The notes: generated from the letters alone by a model not told the origin. A stretch of DNA of 64,000 bases from Heterohyrax brucei (GCA_028571685.1 CM053140.1:60766201-60830200); one strand, 5' to 3'. Positions 33,165-44,797 are shown, counted from the stretch's first letter. Numbers and translations are program-made.

Positions 33165-33850
33165 TCTATTTGCCTCTCCATATTAAATTTAGAATCAGTT
33201 TGTTGACATCCACAAAGTAGCTTTCTGAGATTTTTAGTGGGATTGAGTTAAACCAATACATCAAAATGGGAAGAACTGACATCCTAGCAATATTGAGTCT
33301 TCTTACTCATGAACCTGAAAGATCTCTGTGCTTATTTAGACCTTAGATTTCTTTCATCAAATGAAAGATATTTTCCTCATATAGATCTTGTACATATTTT
33401 GTCAGTTTGTATCTAAATGTTTTATTTTTATTCTAATATAAATTGTGTTGTATTTTAATTTCAAATTCCAATTGTTCATTGCCTGTAGGGATGAAAGCAG
33501 TTGACTTCTCTGTATTAACCTTATATCCTGCTGCCTTGCTGTAATCACTCATTAGTTCCAGAAGTTGTTTTTTTTTTTTTAATTTCTCTCTCTTTGCTTC
33601 CTTTCTTTTCTTTTTTTTTTTAATTGTCCTTTAGGTTTACAGAACAAACTAGTTTCTCATATTGTTTTATGGCATTGGTTAACAACCCCGTAACATGGCA
33701 ATACTCTTCTCAACCTTGAGTTCCCCATTACCAGCTTTCCTGTCCAGCCCCCTGCCTTCTTTCTAGTCCTTGCCCCAAGTTCCAGAAGTTTTTTTGTTGA
33801 TTCTGAATTCTGGGGAGCCTGCTATGAGGGAAGGTCTTTCAAGGGTTGTG
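33165..33850 (-). mobile_element. old L1 ORF2 fragment, cut by a younger L1 end
   Basis: Antisense L1 ORF2: GAACTGACATCCTAGCAATA, GATTTCTTTCATCAAATG, TATCCTGCTGCCTTGCTGTA. It resumes after the insertion (33791 on, TTTTTGTTGATTCTGAATTC). The right boundary is unclear. Confidence 0.7.
33554..33790 (-). mobile_element. 5'-truncated L1 3' UTR with 13-bp target duplication
   Basis: AGTTCCAGAAGTT occurs at 33554-33566 and 33778-33790, bracketing the insert. Read on the minus strand, the insert runs TGGGGCAAGGACTAGAAAG to GAGAAACTAGTTTGTTCTG, then ACCTAAAGGACAATTAAAA, an A-run, a ~30-bp purine stretch and a second A-run. That is an L1-type 3' UTR with tail. The long exact duplication marks it as a relatively recent retrotransposition. 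Confidence 0.85.
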
Positions 33851-33879
33851 ATGTTTGAGCAGAGACCCTGAGTACCTAT

Positions 33880-34440
33880 TAAGGCTTCTGAAGGTAATAC
33901 TTAACCGTGGGCAACATGACCACAGCTGGGGATGTGGGCAACTTGGCCATGGTTAGCGCAAATATTGTGGCCTGGGTGCAGGGCTTGTGAGTCTGGAGTG
34001 AATTAACACAGAACAGCCACAAACGGCTGGAATGTATGACATCAGACCCTCACAAAGGATGGATCGGGCAGCTGAATGCGACCTAAGTACCCGTGCACAG
34101 GCCTAAGTGCTTTACCTCCTGGAGAGGTGAATTCACCTGGGGAAGTGGCCTTCATTGTGTTAGACAGGAAAACACCCATTCACTTTGGGAGGAACTGCCC
34201 ATACCCTATTCAGATTAATGCCTGCTTTACTGCACTTACACCTGTTTTGTTCACTAAATAAAAAGGAGCTGCGTGAGGCCCAAGAGCTGAAGTTGGGGCC
34301 TCAGAGATACCAGCTTCCCTCCTCACCATCAATATTTCTCATGTGGCATTCTTCATCGGCACCGATCAGCCACAGGCAACAAGACCCGCACACCTCTACA
34401 CTTACTAGAAAGCGTGGGAGCTCCTAAGAAGGACCCTTAG
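33880..34440 (+). mobile_element. candidate retroviral LTR
   Basis: A run with AATAAAAAGG at 34256-34265 (polyadenylation-like), preceded by TTTTGTTCACT and followed by CTTCATCGGCACCGATCAGC (U5-like composition). Boundaries and family are not resolved. Confidence 0.35.
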
Positions 34441-34960
34441 AGTTTTATCTTTCAGGATAATCCATGCTCAGTGTCTAGCAATTAATCAATTGCCCTTTGT
34501 GTGTTCCTACCAGTTTCTGATTTCAGTGAGCTGTGTTTCTCTATATCTGCCTGCCTGTCCAGTTTTCAGTGTGGAGGTTCATAGTGTGACCTCACTTCTC
34601 TGATGCATCTAACAAGAGTTATTGATTTTCAGTTTCTCGAGGTTTTCTTTTCTTATTGTGCATGCGAGTGATGACTGCCACCTCTTAATATGTTGGACAG
34701 AAACCAGAAGAACTCTGATCCCTTTAACTCTAAGGATTGGACTGTTTTCCTCCATACCTGGTCACCCTCTGGATAAGACCGCCACTGAGTCCCTCACACT
34801 CCTGACACCTCATACCTCGATTAGGCTCTCAGGTCCTTGTCCCCGCCTGCAGGCCTCCCAGTATCACGTGCTCCTCTCCCACCTTAGCACCCTTTGCTTT
34901 CCCCACTCTGCCCCTGCCATTTGTCTATCCGCTGTTTCTCACACACATCAGACCTGTGCT
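34441..34960. other. probable old L1 or unique sequence
   Basis: TTATTGATTTTCAGTTTCTC and GTTGGACAGAAACCAGAAG (near 34692) recall an old L1 end. No gene. Confidence 0.35.
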
Positions 34961-35124
34961 CTTGGAGCACAGTGGTTAAGAGCTACAGCAGCTAACAAAA
35001 GGTCAGCAGTTCAAATCCACCAGCCACTCCTTGGAAGCCGTGTGGGGAAGTTCTACTCTGTTTTATAGGGTCTTTATTAGAAATCAACTCCATGGCAACA
35101 GATTTGGATTTTTTGGTTTTGTAT
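34961..35124 (+). mobile_element. AfroSINE
   Basis: Sense copy: GCACAGTGGTTAAGAGC, GGTCAGCAGTTCAAATCCAC, TAGGGTCTTTATTAGAAATC, tail TTGGATTTTTTGGTTTTG. Confidence 0.92.
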
Positions 35125-35550
35125 TCTTGGGCTGATTTTTCCTACACATGCACACTTCTCCACACATCTACTCTTTACTTCATTCTCTGCCGAAATATCC
35201 CACCCCCTTAGAGACCTTCCCTCAATACTCGGTGGAAAACATACTCTTTTTCTCCAGACAACTCCTGAAGACTGAAGCTGCGTTCTCTCCCTTCACTGTT
35301 ATCATTACTTGTTTATGTGTTCGCTGTCTGTTTTTCACTGTTTTCATTTGAGTTCTCTCCGAAGCTAGACCTGAGAGAAGAAATACAGGAGCAGGGAGTC
35401 TATTTGGGAGGTCTAGATTTCTCTTGTAGAAGAATGTGCAGAAAAAGATTGACTCAGCTGACCTGGGTTTCCAAAGTAGGCCTGTCTTCAGGACTGGCCC
35501 TTGACTGGCTCCTGGTAGATAAGCTCCAAGCCCTTGGAATATCATGATAG
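35125..35550. other. unique sequence
   Basis: No repeat or gene I can support. Pyrimidine-rich between 35150 and 35260. Confidence 0.4.
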
Positions 35551-35554
35551 GGGG

Positions 35555-36015
35555 GTTTGCATTAGTCTGATCAGATAGTTCGTGCTAACAATGTGACGCA
35601 TGGTGAATGACTGGTGCTGTATGCCCGAGGCCTTGGGCTATGCTGTATCAGCTGGACCTCTGTGAAGCTGGAGACCGAATAGCTAAGGTCAGTGTGGAGC
35701 AGCTGCATGCCTGCAGGGCTCACTCCCAGTAAAAGCCCTGGACTCCAAGAATAAGATGAGTTTCCAGTCAACAGCACTTTGCACACGTCTTCATGCACTG
35801 CTGCTGGAGAGTTAAGCATAACCCTGTATGATAGCACCAGGAGGGGACACCTGAGAGCTTGTGCCTACTTGTTCCTGGACTTTGCTTCATGCGCCTGTTT
35901 CCTTGACTAATTCTAATCTGTATCCTTTCACTGTAATAAACCATAACCACGGGTATAGTAACTTTTCTGAGTCTTGTGAGTTCTAGCAAATCATTGAGCC
36001 TGAGGATGGTCTTTG
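35555..36015 (+). mobile_element. LTR-like ancestral repeat
   Basis: CCTGGACTTTGCTTCATGC, TGTATCCTTTCACTGTAATA (then AACC), TGAGTCTTGTGAGTTCTAGC and GGGACCCCTGACACAG follow an old LTR 3' end with an AATAAA signal at 35935-35940. Family name not certain. Confidence 0.45.
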
Positions 36016-36604
36016 GGACCCCTGACACAGGAATTAAGCAAGTGAGACAGGGAAAAGAATGGGGCACAATTAAATCATCTACCACAATGGGCAACTGGAG
36101 TTCCTCCCATAAGGGAATCCTGGGATACCATAATACAGAAGCCGAGCAATTACCCCGGATGAGGGGTGAGGCAGCTGGGGCATTTATACACCAGCTCCTG
36201 AGAGTCATTGGTTGAAGGCTGATCCCTGGGCTTGTCAATTCCCTGGCACTTATAGCCAGTCAACTATTCAGGCAAAGGTTCTGGAAAGCGCCCTCCTTCC
36301 TTGGACTGTGGTTGTTGGCTGTCCTGCTTCACCTCTCGGGCTTCACGAGCATGATCAGGTACAACAGGACGGAGCCATGTAAAGCATAGGGATCCGGGGT
36401 GTGAGGGAGGGTGTGAGGGAGGGGCAACTCTGGCAGGAGTACGACTGGCACCCTCAAGTAGTTCCATAGGTCCTGTCTGGCAGCGGAGGTGGCGACAACT
36501 CCCAGTCCTCCCTGCCTGTCTATGTGACTTTGTGGAGACCACCCATTTGGGAATCAGGAGAGCTGGCCTACAGGACCCCAAGACCTCCTCCCTTGTCTTA
36601 GCCA
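36016..36604. other. unique or ERV-flank sequence
   Basis: It follows the LTR-like end directly and could be decayed internal sequence. A GTGAGGGAGG reiteration lies at 36400-36424. Nothing else recognised. Confidence 0.35.
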
Positions 36605-36960
36605 CCCAGTGCCACCAGAGGGGGAAAATAGTGGGTGATTTGTAAAGAACAGGAATTTATTATCTCAGAGTTGTGGATGCTAGACATCCAAATCAGGGAG
36701 TCAGCTTGAGGGAAGAGGCCTTCCTTGTTAGCAGCCCAGGAATTATTTTGCTTCCTCAGCTTCTGTCTGCTTTCTTGTATGCTCCTCTATGACTGTTCTG
36801 TTCCTTTTGTAAGACACACTCAGAAAGGGTTAGGTTGACCCTGGTGTGACTTCATTAACATAATGAGAGAAAACTTCTGTTTCCCATCAGGATCATGTTC
36901 ACAGGTCCAGAAGTTAGGACTTCCATATTTTTGGAGAATGGGGGGAGGGGAACACATCTA
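36605..36960 (-). mobile_element. MLT1-like LTR
   Basis: Antisense: GAACAGGAATTTATTATCTC, AGTTGTGGATGCTAGACATC, TGACTTCATTAACATAATG, AAGTTAGGACTTCCATATTT, then TTTGGAGAATGGGG (inverted LTR start). A different subfamily from the LTRs at 9055 and 26756. Confidence 0.65.
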
Positions 36961-37176
36961 CTACCATCTTCTGTACCTGCCGTGGCGTCTGAGGGTGTCC
37001 AGAGCTCTTCTGGAGGCAGCTGCTGATCCAGGCCAGGCCTGACCTCTCCTGTTGCCTTTTCTTCTCCGTCCACACTTCCTGCGGCTTGGATCTGACCCCA
37101 CTGAGGGCAAGATCTCCTTGGCTCCTTGCCCACTGGGTCATCAAAGTTTGCAGAAACTTGGCCCCTTCATTAGTGT

Positions 37177-37811
37177 TTTGTGCTGGGTTCTCTAGAGCTA
37201 CAAAACTAGTAAATCATGTAAATATTTAGAGAGAGAGATTTATATGAAGAAAACAGCTCACACAATTGCAGAGGCTGAAACATTCCAAATCCTGGATCAG
37301 GATAGAAGCCTTTCCCAACTCATGCAGCCACAAATACTGTTGAACTCAAGGTTGGCAGGTCAGAGAGCAGGGCTCCTGCCTCATAGGCTGTGAGATTGGG
37401 AAAAGCCTAGGATGGCAGGAAAGACCTCCAGGTTTCTCCTGAATCATGTAGCTGCAGGAGTGGGCAAACCCAAGCTCAGCAGGTCAGGAACGGGACTCTT
37501 ACTCACAGTCTGTAAAGATCAGTGATCCCGAGATTGACAGGTAAGCTGCTGACTAAAGTCCCAAAAACCAGAGGTCAGAAGACAAGCAAGGCAGCTGGAT
37601 CCACAAGCCAAAAACACTGGCAAGGTGAGCAGGAAAAATAGTTGGCAGGTGGTAGACAGGTGAAGACTGAGGGGTCAGTGAGCCACCAGAGGCCCCACCT
37701 GCACCGGCTCAACTCAGCATATTCCATCATGGGCGCGATCACACCATTACACAACTGCCAAAACACACCATTATACAATTACCAAACTGACACACAATTT
37801 TAACCATCACA
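37177..37811 (-). mobile_element. LTR-like repeat, probable afrotherian derivative
   Basis: Antisense: GTGCTGGGTTCTCTAGAGC, TAGAGAGAGAGATTTATATG, CAGCTCACACAATTGCAGAG; end AAACTGACACACAATTTTAA, then CCATCACAA. It shares both termini with the family at 32015 and 57957 but has a distinct middle with repeated GCAGGTCAG phrases. Confidence 0.6.
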
Positions 37812-38204
37812 ATTATCATGAAAGCTGAACCCCAGGAAAGCAAGATGGCTTTAGGAAGTTATGGCTATGGTGTCCACCAGTGGACAGGAATCCAGCAACC
37901 TTCCCCTTTCCAGAAGTGAAAACAGATTTCCTGATCCATCCAATGCCCACACTGTCAGGAACCCAGACCCCCTAGGCCTGCCCCTCCTGGTTCTCAGTTG
38001 GAAGAGACAAGTACACAGTGGTGAGATGAGCTCCCCAAGGTCACAGGCAAGGCAGTGCCAGAGCTGGGACAAGAATGCATGACTCCCGGCCCATGCTGGG
38101 TCCACCACCCACCCTGTCCTGTCTTCCCTTCAGCTCTCAAGCCAGTGAAGACTCAACTCTAGCTGGTATCTTCACCACAAAGAATACCTCATCTGTGGTG
38201 TGAC
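37812..38204. other. unique sequence
   Basis: Nothing recognised apart from MIR-like CAAGGTCACAGGCAAGGC at 38036-38053. Confidence 0.4.
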
Positions 38205-38575
38205 ATCTGGGTTTTATTTAAATAATTGTCAAGGGAAAGATGGAATTACAACCTACTACAGAAAACAACATCTTGTGAGATGAGCTATGTCCACACTCCT
38301 AAGCTTCCTTGTCAGCTTTCAAACTCAACACAAAAGTAATTAAATTTTACAGTTTTCTTTTCCACATTTCAGTAAGTGTTGCCTGGGAAAGCCAATTGGC
38401 ATTTACTATACCGAATGCATAATAACTAGTCTTATAAATCTAAATTATCCCTATAAATCTAAATTAAATGCCTAGGTTTAAATGTATTTAGGACACTTAA
38501 TTAATAAAGTGCTAGCATATAACCATCACTAATCTGTTTACTTCAAGTCCAGCGATCATTTTCAAAGGATGTATT
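38205..38575. promoter_or_regulatory. candidate conserved noncoding element
   Basis: Unique AT-rich block with AAAGTAATTAAATTTTACAG, a duplicated CCCTATAAATCTAAATTA-like phrase (38437-38449, 38452-38464) and GGACACTTAATTAATAAAG. It contains no recognised repeat. A regulatory role is a guess from composition. Confidence 0.3.
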
Positions 38576-38759
38576 TCTTTGCGATATGCGGGCGGGATGA
38601 ATGAGGCAGCCCAGGAGTCTGAGCAGTTTGCTGGCTGCTGTGGGCACTGCCCACCCCCATGGTGCCCTCCACAGCTGCTTGGGTCTTCTTGTGTTCTGCC
38701 TTCTCTGGCCTGTGGATCACCTCCCCACCGGTGTCTGGGGAAAAGGTGGCCAGAGCAAC

Positions 38760-39130
38760 CTGCATGTGGAGGAGTACTGGGTGGGAATTAGGAGGCTTGG
38801 CTTGGCCACTAATGTCCTGTGTGAACACAGATTAGTTGCTCGCACTCTCAGAGCCTCAGTTTCCCCTTCTAAAAATACAAGGGTCTTTTCAGAAGCTGTA
38901 AGGAGAGGAGCTGTGGGATGTGGTGGCTGGTCCACAGTGACTAGCAGTGTGACCTTGGACAAATGATTGAGCTTCTAGCTGCCTTGGTTTCCTAGTCCAT
39001 ACACTTGAATAATAACAGGACTTACCTCACCCAGTTGTGGTGAGCCTGAAATGAGGTAATGCACTTGACAGTGCTCAGACAATGCCTGACTTGAGTCAAG
39101 TGCACCACAAATGTCAGCTGTTACTATGCT
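38760..39130 (+). mobile_element. two sense MIR fragments
   Basis: First: ACTCTCAGAGCCTCAGTTTC near 38843. Second, more complete, from 38935: GCAGTGTGACCTTGGACAA, GCCTTGGTTTCCTAGTCC, CTTACCTCACCCAGTTGTG, CAGTGCTCAGACAATGCC. Confidence 0.75.
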
Positions 39131-40320
39131 CCCAAAGGGTCTGCTCCTCGGCCATTTTTAAAAGGTTATCATATGAGTGATGGAGGATTGAGAGGAAGTG
39201 GTTTCACAGCCAAAGACAATTTGGGCTGGGAATATCAGTGACCAGAGCTTAAGACAAGTTGGCAAGGTGACCAAAGGGCTGCTTTGTTCTGGCTTCACCC
39301 CCAGCTCCCTGCTTCCCTGAAGGACAAGGCGAGTCCTGCCACCTGCCCAGCCCCAGGTTCTGTACTTTTGATGTTGGATCATTTTAAGAGACAGACAGTG
39401 CTGGATGATGCAGTCTCTACAGGACTCTCATGTTTCTGCATGTCAGTGAGCACCCACCCAGCTGCTCAGACCAGAGATCAGGTCATCGTGTTGCCCACCA
39501 CCCCTTTTCCCCTCCCTCTGTCACCCAGATCTAAATGATCTCCCATTGGCTCCACAGGTCCCTTTTCCCCATCCTGGCTGGTCCCACTTTGGCCCAGGGA
39601 ACCATAATATCCAACTTTGATTTACGCTAAAGTCCAGTCCCATCTCATCTTACCCAGTCCGACCTCCAGCCCAACCTTACTTCGCTTCTCCCCCTCTAAT
39701 AAACCCCCTACCCTGCCTTCTCTCTGCAACCCACCTCCCACACCCCCTCCCCCATCCGGGAGCAACCTGAGGGCTGAGGCCCACCTCAGTCACCCATCAG
39801 CGTGCCTACACTGAAGGGTGAGAACATAAGGCTGGAAGAGTGTGGAGGGAGCAGTGTTCCAGAGGGTTAGACTGACACCATTATTCAATGGCATCCACCC
39901 AGCTCCTTCCCATTCTCCCTTCCAGGAGAAGATCTGCCTAATTCGTTCAGGTTGGGCAGGGCAGTGACAGGTGTTTTCTATTCTCAGGGACAGAGATCCA
40001 AACTCCCCTTTGGGAGGTAATTCTGATTTGTTTAAAGCAGCCTTAGTAATCTTAACTACCTTGGTGAATGATTGGTCCAAAAGTTGGGCTGTTTCAGTCA
40101 GTAAAATGTAACCAAATCTCTCCCAAACCCTTCCTCCTACCTGGCACCCAGATACGATATCTGGAGCTGTGCTAGCCATTTCATGACCATGAGACTACAA
40201 ACCTGAGAACAAGAAGCCACACATACTGAAAAAAGTAGAGCAGAACTAACATGGGTACTGTGGGACATCACGGACAGCTGAGTCAGAGAGAGCAGGTACC
40301 CACTTCTGGACCTCTAGTTA
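39131..40320. other. unique sequence
   Basis: 39480-39780 is C-rich (CACACCCCCTCCCCCATCC). A 129-codon antisense open frame (39790-40179) shows no recognisable domain. No gene supported. Confidence 0.45.
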
Positions 40321-40345
40321 GGTAGCCAGCCAAGTGCCGTCGAGA
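40321..40345 (-). mobile_element. AfroSINE 3' stub
   Basis: AGCCAGCCAAGTGCCGTCGA is the inverted AfroSINE terminus; only about 25 bp remain. Confidence 0.6.
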
Positions 40346-40419
40346 GATAAGAAAAACAAACTCTGGTTTTTCAGGTTACTCTCTGTCACTTGCAGTCCAG
40401 CAGATTCTAAACCAATACA

Positions 40420-40520
40420 GACATACCTCAGTTTAAGTCCCAACTCTGACACCAATTAGATGGCTTTGGACAAGTCACATAACCTCTTTGAGTCATAGAG
40501 TCTTGTGAAACGCAACTTCT
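40420..40520 (+). mobile_element. MIR
   Basis: Sense MIR: AAGTCCCAACTCTGACACC, GGCTTTGGACAAGTCACATA. An A-run of about 15 follows at 40528-40542. Confidence 0.75.
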
Positions 40521-40589
40521 TTAGATAAAAAAAAAAAAAAAGGTCTATTTAGTAGAAGGATTGAGTCTGTCTTATTCATGGCAGAGGCT

Positions 40590-40865
40590 AGTACAATAAT
40601 AAAAACTGCTAATATTTTTCAAGATCTTATATCTGGCAGGTTTCAGTCTATATAATTTGCATGAATTGCCTCTCATCATGTTTATCACATTCTTAAAAGA
40701 TAGCTACCCATTTTGCAGATGAGAAAACTGAGGCACAGAGAAGTTAGGCAGCTTGCCCTGGGACACACAGCTGGCAAGGGGCAGACACAAGATGTGCATT
40801 CAGTCAGATCCCAGAGCTTGCACCTTAACCATTGTACAACACTGCCCTGGTACACAGTACGTACT
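40590..40865 (-). mobile_element. MIR, near full length
   Basis: Antisense: CTGCTAATATTTTTCAAG, CCCATTTTGCAGATGAGAAA, then ACTGAGGCACAGAGAAG, GGGACACACAGCTGGCAAGG and CACCTTAACCATTGTACAAC. Followed by GTAAGTGGTTGTTGAGTAAA, an L2-like end. Confidence 0.85.
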
Positions 40866-41894
40866 CAGTAAGTGGTTGTTGAGTAAATGAATGAATGCAT
40901 TGAGTTACTTAAGGACACATGGGCTTCTAGTCCAGTTCCTTTCATCATTGCATCAGCTTCCTAGGAAGTGGCTGTGGAGATCAAGTGGAGAGTGGACAGA
41001 GCCCCTAAGCCTATATCCTAGTCATCCACTCACGCACACTCTCACCTACCCAAGGCTGCATCTCCACCAGTTCCCGGGGCCTTAGGTGAGTCACTGAGCT
41101 CCGCCTGTCTCACACTTCAGACACCTTCTTGACTCCTCTGTGATTGAGATAATTCATTTGCTCTCATGTTAACTTTTATTACTTATTGATTTTTCTCTGG
41201 CCTATCTTAGGCATGTTCATTTTTATCCACTTAAAGTAGTAGAAATCACTCAGTGGGAGAAGCAGGGTGTAAAATTTTATGACCACAAACAAGGACCCGT
41301 GTCAACAAAGGTCACTGCCTTCGGAGAGGCAGGGGAAAGAGACTGCTCATCACTTTGGCTGTCATTACCGAGCTGGGAGGGCCTGAGAAGGCCTTATCTG
41401 ACCTCCCTTAGAAGGGAGTGAGGATGTATCGGGCCTCTGGGAAGCCGTCAGGTGGGCCCTGGGTCTGGACCTAGGATTGGGACTCTCATCTTGGGTGATC
41501 AAAGGCAGGTGATCCTGAGGGTCGATGCAGGGTCATGTCTGAGGTGGAGACCAAGGAAAGGGTTGGGATGAGAAGCCTCAGCAGTGGACAGACTTGATGG
41601 GGGCTTACAGGACAGGACATAGGAGGTGAAGCCAGACGTCAGCCCCCAACCCAGGAAGGAGGACTCGGAATTGGAAGCTTGTAGCACATCATCTCACTAA
41701 TCTCCACACACAGCATGAGAGAAAAGGCCAGAGCCACTTCCTAGCTCAGCCACGGCACGGCCAGGCATGATGGAGCTAAGATGTGAACCCACAACTGTCT
41801 CTAACCATCACACTACATTCTTCCTGAGGTAGGACCGTCGTGGTGATGAGCCCTCGTGGAATCCCCAGGGGAGATCCTGGGAGACTGTGTTGTA
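40866..41894. other. unique sequence
   Basis: No gene or clear repeat. GGCATGATGGAGCTAAGATG near 41764 may be a MIR edge. Confidence 0.4.
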
Positions 41895-42130
41895 GGGGAA
41901 AGAGCACTGTGTTGGAGTATGGAGCCACAGTCCACCTCTCACTCTATCGCTTATTAAAGAGGACCCTTGACAAGTCCTCTTCCTTGCTGAGCTTGATTGC
42001 CTCTTCTGGGAAGGTAACTAGTAATAGTACTTATCTCTTGGGGTTGTTTTGGGGTGGCAGGTAATACAGTCCAGCGTATACAGTACCTCTCACAAAGTTT
42101 GGTTCCCATTAGGGCTCAATAAAGGCCAGT
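41895..42130 (+). mobile_element. MIR
   Basis: Sense: GTGTTGGAGTATGGAGCC, GACAAGTCCTCTTCCTTGC, ACTTATCTCTTGGGGTTG, TCCCATTAGGGCTCAATAAA. Its 3' tail runs directly into the GAT-rich array. Confidence 0.7.
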
Positions 42131-42135
42131 TTTGT

Positions 42136-42303
42136 GATGCTGTGGCAATGATGGTGATGATGGTGACGGTGAGGATGATGTTAGTAGTGGTGGCAGTGAT
42201 GAGAGTGTTGACAATGATTGTGATGACGATGATGGGGAAGGGAATGAAGGGAATGGTAATGGTGACGGTGGTGATGGTAGCGAGGATGGTGTCAATGGTG
42301 AAA
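42136..42303 (+). repeat. degenerate GATG/GGTGA trinucleotide-type array
   Basis: Impure repeats such as GATGGTGATGATGGTGACGG, GTGATGACGATGATGGGG and GGTGACGGTGGTGATGG over 168 bp. The array arises exactly at the 3' end of a MIR. Confidence 0.85.
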
Positions 42304-42489
42304 GCTATTATGAGGATCATCAAAGAGTAAGAAAAGAATGCAGGTGGAAAACCATATGTGACAGCTGACCCTCCTTGCTACAGTGACACCATCATAGTGT
42401 TGTGACTATCTCCTCCAGAGTCCTGCTCCTAGTTGCAGTTCGTCATGTTTCTGTGTTGTGCTGGAGTCATGTTGGACCCTCACTGGCCA

Positions 42490-42600
42490 ATCATTTCCCT
42501 GACTTCAGGGACTGAGCCTGCTTCATTCATAGCACTAGCCCCAGCACCCAACCCGGTGTTCGGAACATGTCAGGGGCATAATAAGCACATGTCCACTGAG
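42490..42600 (+). mobile_element. LINE2 3' end
   Basis: Sense L2 end: CTTCAGGGACTGAGCCTGC, CTAGCCCCAGCACCCAACC, GTCAGGGGCATAATAAGC. Confidence 0.7.
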
Positions 42601-43700
42601 TTGAGCAGGAGGGAAAAAGTAGGGATTGGCTTCCTCAAGGGACCTTGTTCCTGAAGATCCACAGACCTTTCTTTTCTCACTGTTCCTCCCCTCAGACACC
42701 CTATGCTTGAGTCTCAGAAAGAGTACTACAAGGGTTGGGAAACCCTCAGGAATCGTCTTCTTGGGGGCTTGACCACCTGAACTTCCCACCTGACCTGGGT
42801 TGGCCAGCTCATGCACCAAAGTCACCAGTGATCTTTTGCTTCTTCGTAATCTTGACTTCCTCTGGTGGCGGGGCAATATTCCGAGTTCAGAGGTTTAGAC
42901 AGACTCCAAGATTCACCAGGAAAGTCCACCACAAACTCTCCTTAGGTGCCTTCTGGAGTCCCTCAGAATGCTGAAGACTCTGCTTCCTCTGACTTATAGA
43001 TGGCATGGGCTGGCTAGAGCACAGCTGGAGGATGGCAGGGTTTAAAGAAAATTCCATTGTGCCTGTCCCTCTAGGGCCTGATCCGCTTCCTTCTCTAGCC
43101 TCTCCAGCATGAGTTTGCACCCTATGTGCCCCATCTCTCTGCATCTCTTTTCCAACTGGGAGTCAAAGTTTGCACAGCCCGGCTTTGCCAGGGTGAGCAG
43201 CAGTCAACAATGGAAGTCCTGGTCTTGTTGCAGTGACCCCCGTTCTCCCACAGCTGCAGACACCAGGCTGGAACTAAGTCCTATGTTGTCAGCTCCAAAC
43301 AAGGATAAGGAGAGAGACTTGCTCTGCCAAGTGCCAGGGTGACTTAAGGATTCATTTCATATATTATCACCAATAGTTGTGAGCAACGATGAGGGGAAGG
43401 CACTTGCCTGTGTGTTGCCAGGCTCCCTTCTGAGAGTGGGTGAAGTCCTTTAGCAAGGGAGTGTGAGAGACACAGGGCCAGGGAGACAGGCAGGTGTCTT
43501 TAATCTACTGACAAGGAAATTCACATTCAGAGAGGAAAAGAAGCAGCATTCTTCCCAAGTTCAAGGAGCTTCAATAGACTTCAAGATTCATGAAGTTCCC
43601 TCCAGGGATGTCCACTGTGAGGTCACATTGACAGTGCAGGTGTGACCAGACTTTAGCTCTCTTGATCCAGTGCTGATCCCATGGCACCACATGGCTCAAC
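42601..43700. other. unique sequence
   Basis: Open frames on both strands (42535-43342) lack domains and splice context. No gene or repeat supported. Confidence 0.4.
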
Positions 43701-43704
43701 ATCC

Positions 43705-44765
43705 ACACTCTAGAAAGATGTTTCATTGACTATGCAAAGGCATTTGACTTCATGGATCGTGACAAATTACAGAGAACACTGTGAAGAATGGGAATTCCAG
43801 AACACTTAATTGTATTCAAGAGCAACCTGTACACAGACCAATTGGCAATCATTGAACAGGACAAAAGGACATTGCATGGATTAAAGGTGAGAAAGGTATG
43901 CATCAGGGTTTTATCCCTTCACTATACTTATTTGATCTCTATGCTGAGCAAATAATTTCACAAAGTGGGATACAGAAAGAACAGAAGATCAGAACTAAAG
44001 GAAGACTAACAAATCCCCTGATGCAGATGACACAACCTCGTTTGCTAAAAGTGAAGAGGACTTGAAGCACTTACTGATGAAAATCAGAGACCACAGTCTT
44101 TACTATGGATTGCACCGCAACAGCAAGAAAACAAAAATCCTCACAACTGGACCAATAAACAACATTATGATGAATGAAGAGAAGATTGACATTGTCAAGG
44201 ATTTCATCCATAATCAGTGCGCACAGCAGCAGCAGTCAAGAAATCCAAAGAGGCGATATACCGGGCAGATCCGCTGCATAACACCTCTTTAAAGGATTAA
44301 AAAGGAAAGATGTTACTTTAAGAACTAGGTTGCTTCTGACCTAAGCCGTGGTATTTTCAATCACCTCATGTGTATGTGAAAGCAGGATAGCAAATAAGAC
44401 TAAAGAACCGATGTCTTTGAACAGTGATGTTGGTGAAGAATAGTAAACGTACCATGGACTTCCAAAAGAGCGAACAAACATGTCTCGGAAGAAGTACAAC
44501 CAGAATATTCCATAGAAGCAAGGATGGCTTCTAAGGCTATGTCTCACAAACTTAAGACACGTTATCAGGAGGAACCTGTTCCATCCCTGGAAAAGGATGC
44601 TATGCTTGGTAGTACAGTCAGCAAAAGAGAAAAAGACCCTCAGCGAGGACTGACACAGTGGCTGTAACAACAGGCTCCAGCAGATGCAGGACCGGTCAGT
44701 GTTTCTTCTGCTGTACATACGGTCATCATGAATCAGAACTGACTCAATGGCATCTAACAACAATA
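43705..44765 (+). mobile_element. RTE LINE, RT palm through 3' end
   Basis: The longest RTE piece here. It opens with the palm motif F-I-D-Y-A-K-A-F-D (from about 43721) and passes the A-D-D-T site (ATGCAGATGACACAACCTC near 44019). It continues through GATTTCATCCATAATCAG and GCAGCAGTCAAGAAATCC to the 3' terminus (TGAATCAGAACTGACTCAAT, then CATCTAACAACAAT). Scattered stops and indels; inactive. A spurious 170-codon antisense frame overlaps it. Confidence 0.88.
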
Positions 44766-44797
44766 GTGTGTGGGGGGAGAGAAAGGAAAGGCGGAGT

